DNA of 64,000 nucleotides from CAVUEG01 sp963740525 (GTDB taxonomy: Bacteria > Actinomycetota > Actinomycetes > Propionibacteriales > Nocardioidaceae). The notes beneath the pieces were generated by a model. That model saw only the letters and a list, made by a program, of their open reading frames with translations, was not told where the DNA came from and searched no databases. Positions within the stretch are counted from its first letter, which is position 1. Every line of letters begins with the position of its first letter. The stretch covers positions 1,054,001-1,118,000 of the forward strand of contig CAVUEG010000006.1 of assembly GCA_963740525.1 (NCBI GenBank), written 5' to 3'. Below, piece after piece: positions 16,759 through 25,775 of the stretch. A program made the translations under genes and the position numbers.

Positions 16759-17259
16759 ATGACCGCGGTCCTGCTGTTCGCCGAGCATGAACTGACCGAC
16801 CGCGAGGTGAGCCGAACGCTCGATGCCTTGGCGGAACTTCGCGGCGACGGGGAGGATCCGGTGGACGTGACGGTCCTCGTCCCGTATGCCGCGCACTGGC
16901 CGGTTGCGCTCGTGGACGAGCTTGCCGCCGCGCGTGGCGCGCCGGCGGCTCGGGCCCTCGACGACGCACGCCATGACGCTGCTGCCGCCGTGGGCTCAGA
17001 GCGCCGCATCATGCGGCATGTGCTCTCGGCTGTGCGCGGAGGAGGCCATCGTGCTCGTGGGGAGCTGGTTGCGCTCCGCGACGTGGTGCGGGACCTCGTC
17101 GCGGAAGCCGTCGTGAGACGTGCGACGACTGTGCTCGTGGTGGCCTCGCCCCACCCCCTCTCGCATCTGCTGCACCGCGACCTGGAGCACCGGTTGCGAC
17201 GCGCTGGCGTCGCCCAGGTGGTCCGCCTTCGCGATGTCGACGCGACGGTGGAAACGTAG
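16759..17259 (+). CDS. Hypothetical protein with a universal stress-like Rossmann pattern
   Basis: A 166-residue protein of uncertain family. It alternates beta strands and helices: AVLLFAEHELTDREVSRTLDAL, VDVTVLVPYAAHWPVALVDEL, RHVLSAVRGGG, TTVLVVASPHPLSHLLHRDLEHRL and AQVVRLRDV. This alpha/beta order and the 'VLVVASPHPLSH' nucleotide-loop-like turn recall universal stress proteins, but no canonical GxxGxxxxxG(S/T) motif is present, so I leave it unassigned. AAGGAG lies 6 nt before the ATG at 16759, which fixes the start. Confidence 0.7.
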   Translation: MTAVLLFAEHELTDREVSRTLDALAELRGDGEDPVDVTVLVPYAAHWPVALVDELAAARGAPAARALDDARHDAAAAVGSERRIMRHVLSAVRGGGHRARGELVALRDVVRDLVAEAVVRRATTVLVVASPHPLSHLLHRDLEHRLRRAGVAQVVRLRDVDATVET

Positions 17260-17272
17260 GACACGGGTGCGT

Positions 17273-17307
17273 CGTTCGGCGTCGTCCCCGATTCATCCGG
17301 CCGAACG
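17273..17307. terminator. Hairpin between convergent genes
   Basis: CGTTCGGC (17273-17280) pairs exactly with GCCGAACG (17300-17307), 19 bp apart. It sits between the stops of the gene at 16759 and the nucleotidyltransferase, so it could stop transcription from both sides. No T-tract. Confidence 0.4.
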
Positions 17308-17318
17308 GGAACCCCACG

Positions 17319-18104
17319 TCAGGGCGTCGAGAGCAGGGCGTCCTGCCACGCGAAGCACTCGTCGGAGAGCGCGGCCAGTCCGGACTCCGACGCCCCCGGC
17401 AGCAGAGCCTCGAGCCGGTCGGCCAGCTCACCAGGGAGGTCCTGGTCGAGATAGCGCAGCCCGTAGTCGTGGCGCCACGGACAGTGCTCCACCCGCAGCA
17501 GGCGCACGAGCGGGCCGAGGGCGAAGCGCAGATAGAGGTCGGTGGCCTCGGCGGTCCTGCCCCGGGCCACCGCGCGGTTCACCAGCCAGGCGGCGGTCGC
17601 CCGGCGCTGCCGGATCTGGTCGACTGCCTCCGCGCAGGCCTTCCTGATCTGCTGCTCGTCGTCGTGGCGCAGCACCACCAGGCCCTCGGGATCGTGCACG
17701 ACGATCGGGGTGCCGTGCCGGCGTACGTCGACGTGCCGGTGCTCCTCGGACAGGTCGTGCACCACCAGGTCGATGATCCGCGTCGGCTCACGGAGTGCTC
17801 CCGGGTCCGGCTGGAGGTTGACGAAGCACTGACGTCCGTCCGGCCAGGTGCCCTCGGGCAGCTGCCACACATGGTCGACCGGGAAGGTCTCGAGCAGACC
17901 GGCCAGCAGCCGGTGGTACGTCGCGGTCGCGGTGCCCGGCGTCGTCAGCAGGTCGACGTCGAGGTCGGACCACTCGTCGTAACCTCCCGTCGCCGCGGAG
18001 CCGCCCACCCACAGGCACCGGATGTCCGGGTCGGACGCACCCTGACCGGCGAACCAGGCCAGCCAGTCGTCGTAGCGGGAGAGGTCGGGCTCGGGGTTCG
18101 TCAC
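17319..18104 (-). CDS. Nucleotidyltransferase-domain protein
   Basis: A 261-residue protein with a Pol-beta-type nucleotidyltransferase domain of the aminoglycoside-adenylyltransferase type. The catalytic GGSAATGGYDEWSDLDVD (34-51) supplies the GS turn and the DxD metal pair (D47, D49). A helical C-terminal region follows (EAVDQIRQRRATAAWLVNRAVARGRTAEATDLYLRFALG). Such proteins are often annotated as aminoglycoside nucleotidyltransferases, but nothing here shows a substrate. The start is a GTG at 18104 with ATCGTG (CACGAT on the coding strand) 6 nt upstream, the leaderless pattern. Confidence 0.88.
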   Translation of the reverse strand: MTNPEPDLSRYDDWLAWFAGQGASDPDIRCLWVGGSAATGGYDEWSDLDVDLLTTPGTATATYHRLLAGLLETFPVDHVWQLPEGTWPDGRQCFVNLQPDPGALREPTRIIDLVVHDLSEEHRHVDVRRHGTPIVVHDPEGLVVLRHDDEQQIRKACAEAVDQIRQRRATAAWLVNRAVARGRTAEATDLYLRFALGPLVRLLRVEHCPWRHDYGLRYLDQDLPGELADRLEALLPGASESGLAALSDECFAWQDALLSTP

Positions 18105-18167
18105 GGACGCATCGTGCTCGGCGCGTCCGCGCCGGTCAACCTCCGCGACCAGCCGGCCCGGGATGGC

Positions 18168-18449
18168 TCAGGAGTTGCGCAACGCGTCGATCAGCTCGTC
18201 CTTTGTCATCGACGAGCGGCCCTCGATGTCGAGCTCCGACGCCCGGGCACGCAGGTCGTCCACGGTCCAGTCGTCGTACGCACCGGCGGATCCTCCGCGC
18301 CGACCCAGCTCCTCGCGTGAGGTGTTCGCCGCCGCGTTGGCGATGCGGGCTGACTTCTGCTTGGAGTTGCCCTCGTCGCGGAGCTTCTCGTAGAGCTCGG
18401 CGTCCTTCACGCTCGGTCCGGGGTCCCGGTCACCGCTCTGGCTGGGCAT
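18168..18449 (-). CDS. Small Rho-N/SAP-like domain protein
   Basis: A 93-residue protein. The C-terminal half (WTVDDLRARASELDIEGRSSMTKDELIDALRNS) is a textbook Rho-termination-factor-N/SAP-like helix-extended-helix that binds nucleic acid. The N-terminal half (YEKLRDEGNSKQKSARIANAAANTSREELGRRGG) is a DUF7218-type helix pair often found with this module. Short copies are common and uncharacterised. GGGAG lies 5 nt before the ATG at 18449, which is why I reject the earlier in-frame ATG. Confidence 0.85.
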   Translation of the reverse strand: MPSQSGDRDPGPSVKDAELYEKLRDEGNSKQKSARIANAAANTSREELGRRGGSAGAYDDWTVDDLRARASELDIEGRSSMTKDELIDALRNS

Positions 18450-18547
18450 CTGCGCTCCCTTCGCCGTCTTCACTTGGATCACTGGCGTTCCCGTGCCCGC
18501 CTGGCCCGCGGAGCAAACGCCGGGGATGCCCGTGGAACAATCCGCGC

Positions 18548-19282
18548 GTGAAGCCCTTCCTCCTCGTCGCCACCCGTGCCGAGGAGGAGGCTGCGACCGA
18601 CGAGTACGCCGCCATGTGCCGCTTCTCCGGCCTCGCTCCCGACGAGCTCCGCCGACACCGGCTCGAGCGCGACCCCCTCCAGGACCTCGACCTCGACGAC
18701 TGGTCCGGGCTGATCCTCGGTGGCGGACCGTTCACCGTGAGTGATGCTGACCCGTCCAAGTCAGCCGCCCAGCGTCGCGCCGAGGCCGACATCACCGCCT
18801 TGCTGGACCGGGTCGTCGCGAGTGACTTCCCGTTCCTCGGCGCCTGCTACGGCATCGGCACCCTCGGCCTGCACGAGGGCGCGGTGGTCGACCGGACGTA
18901 CGGCGAGCCGATCGGGCGGGTGCCGGTGACGCTGACCGCGGCCGGCCGCGACGACCCGATCTTCGACGGGTGCCCTCAAGAGTTCGAGGCCTTCGTGGGC
19001 CACAAGGAGGCGGTGTCGAGCCTCCCGGCCCATGCCACCTTGCTGGCGTCCTCGCCGAACTGTCCGGTGCAGGCCTTCAGGGTCGGTCGCAACGTCTACG
19101 CGACCCAGTTCCACCCGGAGCTCGACAGTGCCGGCCTGGTCACCCGGATCGAGGTGTACCGCGCGTACGGCTACTTCGAGGAGCACGAGATGCGACACCT
19201 TCAGGCCGCCGCGCGCGAGCGGGAGGTGGAGTACCCGCCCCTGGTGCTGCGCAACTTCGTCGCCCGCTACCAGCGGCCCTGA
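18548..19282 (+). CDS. Glutamine amidotransferase, class I-like
   Basis: A 244-residue protein with a class I glutamine amidotransferase fold. The nucleophile sits in FPFLGACYGIGTLG (C100), with the usual oxyanion strand before it (LILGGGPFTVSD), and the His/Glu dyad in YATQFHPELD. Stand-alone members hydrolyse gamma-glutamyl compounds or act with a partner; none is adjacent. It starts at a GTG (18548). The upstream open frame is not protein-like. The neighbouring DUF2087 gene is convergent, 18 bp away. Confidence 0.93.
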   Translation: MKPFLLVATRAEEEAATDEYAAMCRFSGLAPDELRRHRLERDPLQDLDLDDWSGLILGGGPFTVSDADPSKSAAQRRAEADITALLDRVVASDFPFLGACYGIGTLGLHEGAVVDRTYGEPIGRVPVTLTAAGRDDPIFDGCPQEFEAFVGHKEAVSSLPAHATLLASSPNCPVQAFRVGRNVYATQFHPELDSAGLVTRIEVYRAYGYFEEHEMRHLQAAAREREVEYPPLVLRNFVARYQRP

Positions 19283-19300
19283 ACTGCTTCGGGGCCGGGC

Positions 19301-19600
19301 TCACAGGTCGACGGTGCCGCCACTTCGCCAGTAGGTCCCGTCGCGCCGGTCCAGGAAGCCGTGCTCCACGAGATACCTGCGAAGCGCGGCGACGTCGGGG
19401 TGGAACGCGCGCAGCCGCGCGTTGACCTCCACCTCGGTGTAGATCTCCCCGATCTCGAACTCCTGGGCGAGATGGTCGAGCACGACGAGGCGCTTGCGCA
19501 GTCTGGTCGGAATCGCCACGAGAGAGCCGTCCGCGGCAAGGAAGGCCCTCAGGACGGCGTCGCGGTTCTGGAGCGCATCGGTCAGCAGCGGTCGGTCCAC
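19301..19600 (-). CDS. DUF2087-domain protein
   Basis: A roughly 99-residue DUF2087 protein: helices LLTDALQNRDAVLRAFLAADGSL and RLRKRLVVLDHLAQEFEIGEIYTEVEVNARLRAFHPDVAALRRYLVEHGFLDR, then the last strand GTYWRSGG. This is a winged-helix-like domain found alone or behind ArsR-type regulators, and the wing RRDGTYWR is preserved. It may bind DNA or be only structural. Two GTG starts are possible (19600 and 19639); neither has a clear ribosome site. I prefer 19600, where the family begins. It is divergent from the histidine kinase gene. Confidence 0.8.
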   Translation of the reverse strand: MDRPLLTDALQNRDAVLRAFLAADGSLVAIPTRLRKRLVVLDHLAQEFEIGEIYTEVEVNARLRAFHPDVAALRRYLVEHGFLDRRDGTYWRSGGTVDL

Positions 19601-19652
19601 GTCTTCATTGAACCCGAGACCCGTGTGACAAGAAAGCACGTTTCGTCACCGA

Positions 19653-19672
19653 TTCGGGACTTTAGTCCTATC
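19653..19672. promoter_or_regulatory. DosR/DevR-type box
   Basis: TTCGGGACTTTAGTCCTATC matches 16 of 20 positions of the mycobacterial DosR consensus TTSGGGACTWWAGTCCCSAA, all 16 consecutive, including the whole GGGACTTTAGTCC core. It lies between the DUF2087 gene and the histidine kinase, about 55-75 bp before the kinase start. Confidence 0.65.
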
Positions 19673-19727
19673 GTTGTCCCACCGCGGTGGGGCGGTGCAC
19701 GACAGGGGCGAGTAGGGGGTGCGGTCC

Positions 19728-21533
19728 GTGGTTGAGCAGAACACGCGTGAAGTGCTCGCGCTTCGCTCGCTGCACTCTGTCATCGAGCGGGTCAACGCCG
19801 GTCAGGACCTTGCCGAGGTGCTGCATCTGATCGCCCAAGGCGTCGTGGACGTCCTCGGGTTCCAGATCGCCGTGATCAGCAGGATCGTGGACGGCGACAC
19901 GCTGATCCGGGTCGCGGTCGCGGGCAGCGACGACGCCCGGGCCACTCTGCTGCACCGACGTACGCCGGTCGCCGAGGTGCTCGCGGAGTTCGCGCTCTGC
20001 GACCACTGGGGCATCCTCCGCTTCCTGCCGCACGACCGCCTGCCGGAGGAGGCCGGGATCGCCTGGATCCCCGACATCACCCCATTGGACGTACCCAACG
20101 CCTGGCACCCGCTCGACACGCTCTACGCGCCGTTGAACTCCCCGACCGGCGAGATGCTCGGGGTGCTGTCCGTCGACCTTCCCCAGGACGGGTTGCGCCC
20201 GAGTCGTCTTCGTCGGCAGGTGCTTGAGATGTTCGCCGTCCAGGCCGGCCTGGCGATGTACAACGCGCAGCAGCGCGAGCGGCTGCTCGAGCAGCTTCGC
20301 CTGTCCGCCGCCACTCGTGCGGTGGTCAACACCGCGGGTCGCGAGCTCGACCTCGACCGCGTCCTCGACGCCTGTGTCCGACCGCTCTCGGAGGGGTTCC
20401 GGGCAGAGGGGCTCTGGGTCCGGTCGTTCGCCCTCGAGGGAGATCCCGACGACCTGGGGCACGGGGCGTCATACCCTCCGCTCCCGGAGGAGACTCTGCT
20501 CGCGATGCAACAGATGGCGCCCCGGGTGGCGGCCCTCTGCTGGGATCGCCAGCGCGAGCTGGTCGTCGAGGTGGGCGACCCGTCCAGGGACGACGGCCTG
20601 CTCACGCTCGAGGAGCAGGACCTGGTCAAGGCGTTCCTCGGCGCCACCGGTCGGCGCAGCGCACTCTGCGTGCCGCTCGGTGCCGGCCCGGACTGTCTGG
20701 GCTACATCGTGATGGTCCGTGACGTCGCCTCTCCCAGGTGGAGCACGGACGAGGTGGAGGCGGCGCTCGAGATCGGGCGAGACCTCGGCCGCGCGGTCAT
20801 GCAGGCCCGCGTCTTCGCCAGGGAACGTCATCTGGTGGGACAGCTCCAGGCCCTCGACCAGTACAAGCGCGAGCTGATCGCGACGATCTCGCACGAGCTG
20901 AAGAACCCGCTCACCTCGATCCTCGGCCACGTCGAGCGACTCGAGGACGAGGGGGCGCCCATGGAGCCCCTGCGTGCCATCGACCGCAATACCCACCGGC
21001 TCAAGGCACTCGTCGAGGACCTGCTGACGCTGGCCAAGGTGGAGGACCCGAACCAGCCGTTCCTCGCGGCCCCGGTCGATCTGACGGTGCTGCTGGACGA
21101 CGCCCTCGACATGTTCTCGGTGCAGGCGGGACGACGTGAGGTGACGCTGAAGAGCGAGACCCCGGACGGCCCTGTCCTGGCGTGGGGTGACCGGGACGAG
21201 CTGGCCTGTCTGCTGGACAACCTGATCGGCAACGCGATCAAGTACTCCCGTCCCGGCGGTGCCGTGGAGATCCACGTGCTGCGCGAGGACGACGCCGTGG
21301 TCCTCGAGTGCCGTGACAACGGCATGGGCATCTCGCAGGAGGACCAGGTGACGCTCTTCGCCGAGTTCACCCGCTCCAGCAACCCCGAGGCGATGGCCGA
21401 GCCGGGCACCGGGCTGGGCCTCGCGATCGTGCATCGGATCGTGACCAGGCACGCGGGCACGATCACGGTCGAGTCCGAGCTCGGCACCGGCAGCGTGTTC
21501 AGGGTGGCACTGCCCACCAGCGACGTCGCCTGA
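19728..21533 (+). CDS. GAF-GAF sensor histidine kinase
   Basis: A roughly 600-residue soluble sensor kinase: GAF domain 1 (about 25-165, with VLGFQIAVISRIVDGD), GAF domain 2 (about 195-345), a coiled segment, HisKA dimerisation domain with ISHELKNPLTS (phospho-accepting His about 389) and HATPase_c with the N box DNLIGNAIKY, G1 DNGMGIS and G2 GTGLGLAI. No membrane segment. GAF domains may sense small ligands or redox. The classical HisKA differs from the HisKA_3 of DosS. No response regulator gene adjoins, so it is an orphan. The GTG at 19728 is preferred because AGTAGGGGG lies 8 nt upstream; a GTG at 19719 overlaps that site. Confidence 0.92.
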   Translation: MVEQNTREVLALRSLHSVIERVNAGQDLAEVLHLIAQGVVDVLGFQIAVISRIVDGDTLIRVAVAGSDDARATLLHRRTPVAEVLAEFALCDHWGILRFLPHDRLPEEAGIAWIPDITPLDVPNAWHPLDTLYAPLNSPTGEMLGVLSVDLPQDGLRPSRLRRQVLEMFAVQAGLAMYNAQQRERLLEQLRLSAATRAVVNTAGRELDLDRVLDACVRPLSEGFRAEGLWVRSFALEGDPDDLGHGASYPPLPEETLLAMQQMAPRVAALCWDRQRELVVEVGDPSRDDGLLTLEEQDLVKAFLGATGRRSALCVPLGAGPDCLGYIVMVRDVASPRWSTDEVEAALEIGRDLGRAVMQARVFARERHLVGQLQALDQYKRELIATISHELKNPLTSILGHVERLEDEGAPMEPLRAIDRNTHRLKALVEDLLTLAKVEDPNQPFLAAPVDLTVLLDDALDMFSVQAGRREVTLKSETPDGPVLAWGDRDELACLLDNLIGNAIKYSRPGGAVEIHVLREDDAVVLECRDNGMGISQEDQVTLFAEFTRSSNPEAMAEPGTGLGLAIVHRIVTRHAGTITVESELGTGSVFRVALPTSDVA

Positions 21534-21536
21534 CCC

Positions 21537-22061
21537 TCAGCCGGAGTCCTTCAGCGCCTCGAGCCGTCGTACGACGGTCCTCCGGCGCAGCGGGATGAGC
21601 AGCCACAGGATGGCGAAGAAGGTGGCCGCGACCGCGCCCGCCACCCAGGCGAGTCCCCGTGGTCCGACGACGTCGAAGACCAGCCAGACGGCTCCCGTCA
21701 TCGTCAGCGAGAGCAGCACCAGCCCACCGATCGCGCTTCGGTTCGCGGCGGTGACCAGCCACTCGCGCTCGCCGTGCCGGAACAGGAAGCGGTGGAAGGC
21801 CACCGGTGCGACCACCAGGCCGGTGGCCGCGACGGCCCCCGAGAGAACGGCGAGGTAGACGTGCTTGTCGAGGTTCTCCATGCTCGAGAACCGTTGGGTG
21901 AACGGCACCGTCAGCAGGAACGCGGTGAGGATCTGGACGCCGGTCTGCGTCACGCGAAGCTCCTGGAGAAGCTCGTCCAGGTTGCGGGTCAGCCGCTCCT
22001 GGTACGTCTCGTCTGAGTCGCCGTCGCCCTTGCCGTCGTACTTGCCACTGTCGTTCCCCAT
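21537..22061 (-). CDS. DUF6328 family membrane protein
   Basis: A 174-residue membrane protein of the DUF6328 family: an acidic, glycine-rich head (about 1-20), then YQERLTRNLDELLQELRVTQTGVQILTAFLLTVPFTQRFS, and further segments YLAVLSGAVAATGLVVAPVAFHRFLF, GGLVLLSLTMTGAVWLVF and VAATFFAILWLLIPL, about four membrane helices in all. Function unknown. An open frame continues upstream for 860 codons on this strand, but that is only the antisense of the lipase and amylosucrase genes. The ATG at 22061 fits the family. It converges with the histidine kinase, 3 bp apart. Confidence 0.88.
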   Translation of the reverse strand: MGNDSGKYDGKGDGDSDETYQERLTRNLDELLQELRVTQTGVQILTAFLLTVPFTQRFSSMENLDKHVYLAVLSGAVAATGLVVAPVAFHRFLFRHGEREWLVTAANRSAIGGLVLLSLTMTGAVWLVFDVVGPRGLAWVAGAVAATFFAILWLLIPLRRRTVVRRLEALKDSG

Positions 22062-22211
22062 GGCCCCATGATCGCCGAACCGCTCCTCCTCGGACAGCCA
22101 CCTCGCCGTGAGGTACGCCGCAGTCCCATAACGTGCGCGGCCGTCGGCTCGTTGGCCGTGATGAGCCTGACGACCCTGAAGACCCCACGTACCGACCTGA
22201 GGAGCTCCTCG

Positions 22212-23393
22212 GTGAAGCACCGGACCATCGTGATCGGCCTGTCGTGCCTGGCCGTGGCCGCCTCCCTCGGCGTCGGCGTACCGGCCACCGCCGTCTCCCG
22301 TGACGCGAGTGCCGTTGGTCGGCCGGGTGCCGTGCTCGACTCCGGTCCGCTTCCGGAGCGCCTGTGGATCCCCGGCACCACCAGCCGCGCCTACCGCCTC
22401 ACCTACCGCACCGTGGACTCCTGGGGCGAGCCGGCAACGAGCACCGGCACCGTCTTCATCCCCAAGGGCAGCCCGCCGCGCGGCGGCTGGCCGGTGGTCT
22501 CGTGGGCGCACGGCATCTCGGGCCTGGCCGATGCCTGCGCGCCCTCGCGGGTGGGTCCGGTGCTGAAGAAGCGGGACTGGACCTACCTCGCGACCTGGAT
22601 GAAACAGGGCTACGCGGTGGTGGCGAGTGACTATGTCGGCCTGGGCACTCCCGGCCTGATGCCGTACCTCGACGGCAAGGCCACCGCCCACAGCGTCGTC
22701 GACATGGTCAAGGCAGGGCGCGGGTTCACCGCGACGCTCCCGGCTCGACAGCACCTGGCCCGGAGATGGGTGACCATCGGGCAGTCGCAGGGCGGAGGGG
22801 GATCGGTCTACACGGCCCGTTACGCCACGGCGTACGGCGGCCGGGGGCTCGACTACCGGGGCGCTGTCGGCACCGGCACGCCGGCCTACATCGAGAACTA
22901 CGTGATGTTGCTCGGTCCCCAGACCCCGCCGGTCCAGATCACGCCTGACCTCTCGGCGTACCTCACCTACATCGTCGCGAGCCTGCGCTACGTCCATCCC
23001 GAGCTCGGGATCGACGGCATCCTCACCGCGACCGGCAAGAAGTACGTCGCCCTGTCCGAGAGGCTGTGCGACGAGCAGTTCGCTGCTCGCCTCGAGCACG
23101 ACGGCGTCGCGGTCGGGGAGTTCTTCAGCGCTCCGATGGTCTCCCTGCCCGGCATCGAGCCGACGTTGCGCGACTACATGGCGATGCCCGAGTCCGGCTT
23201 CGACAAGCCCTTCTTCATGGGCCACGGCGCCGCCGACACGGACGTGCCGTATGCCCAGACCGCGCGCTACGCAGCGGTGCTGCGGGCCAACGGCGAGCCG
23301 GTCACGTTCAAGACGTACCCCACCGACCACTCCGGCACGATGGCCATGTCGCTCGCCGACACGATCCCGTTCGTGCGGCGGGCGTTCCGCTAG
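22212..23393 (+). CDS. Secreted lipase/alpha-beta hydrolase
   Basis: A 393-residue secreted alpha/beta hydrolase of the LIP (secretory lipase) family. A signal peptide (KHRTIVIGLSCLAVAASLGVGVPATA) precedes the catalytic domain. The nucleophile elbow is TIGQSQGGGGS; the Asp is likely near GHGAADTDVPY and the His in YPTDHSGTM. A cap of about 100 residues separates the elbow from the acid. It probably hydrolyses acylglycerol-type or other esters outside the cell. The GTG at 22212 has TGAGGAG 7 nt upstream; earlier in-frame ATGs lack a ribosome site. Confidence 0.92.
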   Translation: MKHRTIVIGLSCLAVAASLGVGVPATAVSRDASAVGRPGAVLDSGPLPERLWIPGTTSRAYRLTYRTVDSWGEPATSTGTVFIPKGSPPRGGWPVVSWAHGISGLADACAPSRVGPVLKKRDWTYLATWMKQGYAVVASDYVGLGTPGLMPYLDGKATAHSVVDMVKAGRGFTATLPARQHLARRWVTIGQSQGGGGSVYTARYATAYGGRGLDYRGAVGTGTPAYIENYVMLLGPQTPPVQITPDLSAYLTYIVASLRYVHPELGIDGILTATGKKYVALSERLCDEQFAARLEHDGVAVGEFFSAPMVSLPGIEPTLRDYMAMPESGFDKPFFMGHGAADTDVPYAQTARYAAVLRANGEPVTFKTYPTDHSGTMAMSLADTIPFVRRAFR

Positions 23394-23437
23394 CTCGCGT
23401 GTCGGTCTCGCTCTCGCTCTGTCAGGGGCAGGACGGC

Positions 23438-23443
23438 TAGGTT
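23438..23443 (+). promoter_or_regulatory. Leaderless -10 element (TAGGTT)
   Basis: TAGGTT ends 7 nt before the GTG at 23451. This argues for the GTG at 23451 over the TTG at 23442, which lies inside the hexamer. Confidence 0.5.
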
Positions 23444-23450
23444 GCCGAGA

Positions 23451-25306
23451 GTGGGAGACGACCTGACGGACGCCGAGCGGTGGACCGCGCGACGTGACGC
23501 GGTGTGGCGAGACGTTCGCCGTCCCCTGGCGCAGCTGTACGGCGACCGGCCCGACTTCGAGTCGATGCTGCTCCGGGTCGAGGCCCTCGCCCGGGCGGCG
23601 TACGCCGAGCGCCCCCGCGACCTGAGGCTGCTCGACGAACGAAGGTTGCTCGCGCCCGACTGGTTCCAGCGTTCCGAGATGGTGGGCTACGTCTGCTACA
23701 CCGACCGTTTCAGCGGCACCCTGTCCGGGTTGGTCGACCGGGTCGACTACCTGCGCGAGCTCGGCGTCTCCTACCTGCACCTGATGCCGATCCTCGCCGC
23801 GCGGGACGCGCCCAACGACGGCGGCTACGCGGTGGTGGACTACCGGGCCGTCGAGCCGGCACTGGGAACGATGGACGACCTGCGCGAGGTCGCGACCACC
23901 CTGCGCCACAAGGGGATCAGCCTCGTGGTCGACCTCGTGTGCAACCACACGGCACGCGAGCATCCCTGGGCCCAGCGTGCCGTCGCGGGAGACCCGCGCT
24001 ACCTCGCCTACTACCTGACCTACCCCGACCGCACCGTCCCCGACCAGTGGGAGCGCACGCTCCCGGAGGTGTTCCCGAGCTTCGCGCCCGGGAACTTCAC
24101 CTGGGTCGAGGAGGCCGGGCGATGGGTCTGGACGACGTTCCACGACTACCAGTGGGACCTCGACTACACGAACCCGGACGTCTTCTGCGAGATGGTCGAC
24201 GTGGTGTGCCACCTCGCGAACCAGGGGGTCGAGGTGGTCCGCCTCGATGCGGTCGCGTTCCTGTGGAAGCGGATGGGCACCAACAGCCAGAACCAGCCGG
24301 AGGCGCACCTGGTCCTCCAGGCCTTCCGGGCGGTGCTGCGGCTCGTCGCCCCCGCCACGATCCTGCTCGCCGAGGCGATCGTCAGCCCCGACGACCTCGT
24401 CGGCTACCTCGGGAGCGGTGAGGGCGCGGACAAGGAGTGCGAGCTCGCCTACCACAACGTGCTCATGGTGAGCCTGTGGTCGGCGCTGGCCGAGCAGGAC
24501 GTCCGGTTGATGGCGCACACGCTCGCGACCATGCCTCCGATCCCGTCCGGGACGGCCTGGCTGACGTACGCCCGTCTCCACGACGACATCGGCTGGGCCA
24601 TCACGGACGAGAACGCCGGCGCCCTCGGCCGGGACGGCTTCGCTCACCGCGCGTTCCTCAGCGACTTCTACTCCGGCGGCTACCCGGGCAGCTTCGCGCG
24701 CGGGGTGGTCTTCCAGGAGAACCCGCAGACCGGTGACCGCAGGATCAGCGGGTCGCTGGCCTCGCTGGCGGGTCTCGAGGCCGCCCTCGAGTCCGGTGAC
24801 GCGGGGCCCAGGACCACGCGATCGCCCGGATCCTGCTGCTGCACAGCCTGGTGCTGGTCTTCGGGGGCGTGCCGTTGATCTACATGGGCGACGAGATCGG
24901 CCTGCGCAACGACCCGTCGTACGCCGAGGACCCGGAGCGTCTCGACGACAACCGCTGGCTGCACCGTCCTCCGATGGACTGGCTGGCCGCCGAACGACGC
25001 CACGACCCCGGCACCCTCGAGGGTCGGATCTTCCAGGGGATCCGGCACCTGGCCGAGACCCGGGCGGCGACCCAGGAGCTACATGCCCAGACGCCCACCG
25101 ACCCCGTGGATGTGGGCAACGACCGGGTGCTCGGGCTGCGTCGGCGAGGACCGCGTGGACAGGTGCTGGTGCTGGCGAACCTGTCGCCGAGGGCGGCGGG
25201 GGTGCACCTCTCGGACCGACACACGGACCTCGTGTCGGGCCGAGGCATGGAGGGGGACGAGGTCCTGGCCGCCTACGAGGTGGTGTGGCTGCGGCCTGGC
25301 GGGTGA
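23451..25306 (+). pseudogene. Amylosucrase (GH13), one frameshift
   Basis: A GH13 subfamily 4 amylosucrase-like enzyme of about 618 residues, which makes alpha-1,4-glucan from sucrose or its reverse. GH13 signatures are present: LVVDLVCNHT (region I), VEVVRLDAVAFLWKRMGT (region II with the Asp nucleophile), TILLAEAIVS (region III with the acid Glu) and ARLHDDIGWA (region IV). The pre-barrel head (LYGDRPDFESMLLRVEALARAAYAERPRDLRLLD) and YVCYTDRFSGTLSGLV match amylosucrases. A single missing G in the G-run at 24803-24806 breaks the frame; the rest (IARILLLHSLVLVFGGVPLIYMGDEIGL) runs on to 25306. This is likely a homopolymer sequencing error. Confidence 0.9.
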
Positions 25307-25326
25307 CCGGAGCCCGCCGGCGCCGC

Positions 25327-25332
25327 TAGCGT
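25327..25332 (+). promoter_or_regulatory. Leaderless -10 element (TAGCGT)
   Basis: TAGCGT ends 6 nt before the ATG at 25339. GTGACC about 18 nt earlier could be a weak -35. Confidence 0.5.
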
Positions 25333-25338
25333 GCAGGG

Positions 25339-25701
25339 ATGGATGCCCTCGCAGTCGTGCTGGTGGCGCTCGTCGCCCTGATGCACGCGTTGTTCCTCGT
25401 GCTCGAGATGTTCCTCTGGGCCACCCCGACGGGACGGGGGATCTTCGGGACCGACCGTGAGTTCGCCCAGCAGAGCAAGGTCCTGGCGGCCAACCAGGGC
25501 CTCTACAACGGCTTCCTGTCCGCGGGACTGGTCTGGGGACTCGTGGGCCCCGATCACCTGAGGATGCCGGTCCAGGTGTTCTTCCTGGTCTGCGTCATCG
25601 TGGCCGGCGCGTACGGCGGCGCCACGGTCAACCGCCGGATCCTGCTGGTCCAGGCGGCCCCGGCGCTTCTTGCGTTGGGAGCGGTGCTGCTCGCGGGATG
25701 A
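25339..25701 (+). CDS. DUF1304 membrane protein
   Basis: A 120-residue membrane protein of the DUF1304 family: four helices, with the family-defining HALFLVLEMFLWATPTGRGIFGT, FAQQSKVLAANQGLYNGFLSAGLVWGL and the closing VNRRILLVQAAPALLALGAVLLAG. Function unknown. It starts with ATG behind a leaderless-type TAGCGT. It follows the amylosucrase gene by 33 bp. Confidence 0.93.
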   Translation: MDALAVVLVALVALMHALFLVLEMFLWATPTGRGIFGTDREFAQQSKVLAANQGLYNGFLSAGLVWGLVGPDHLRMPVQVFFLVCVIVAGAYGGATVNRRILLVQAAPALLALGAVLLAG

Positions 25702-25775
25702 CCCGCGGACTGGCCGACGGCGCGTTGAGAGCCGTTCTCTGGACCCGGCGCGACGCCGACCAGTCCAGTACGTGG

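Noticed and set aside
19728..21533. Calling the GAF-GAF kinase a DosS/DevS oxygen sensor
   Set aside because: It has a classical HisKA (HELKNPLT) rather than HisKA_3, and no DosR gene adjoins. Only the upstream box resembles the Dos system.
21537..24647. A 1036-codon open frame on the minus strand
   Set aside because: Only its last 174 codons (DUF6328 gene) look like protein. The rest is antisense to the lipase and amylosucrase genes, which show clear motifs.
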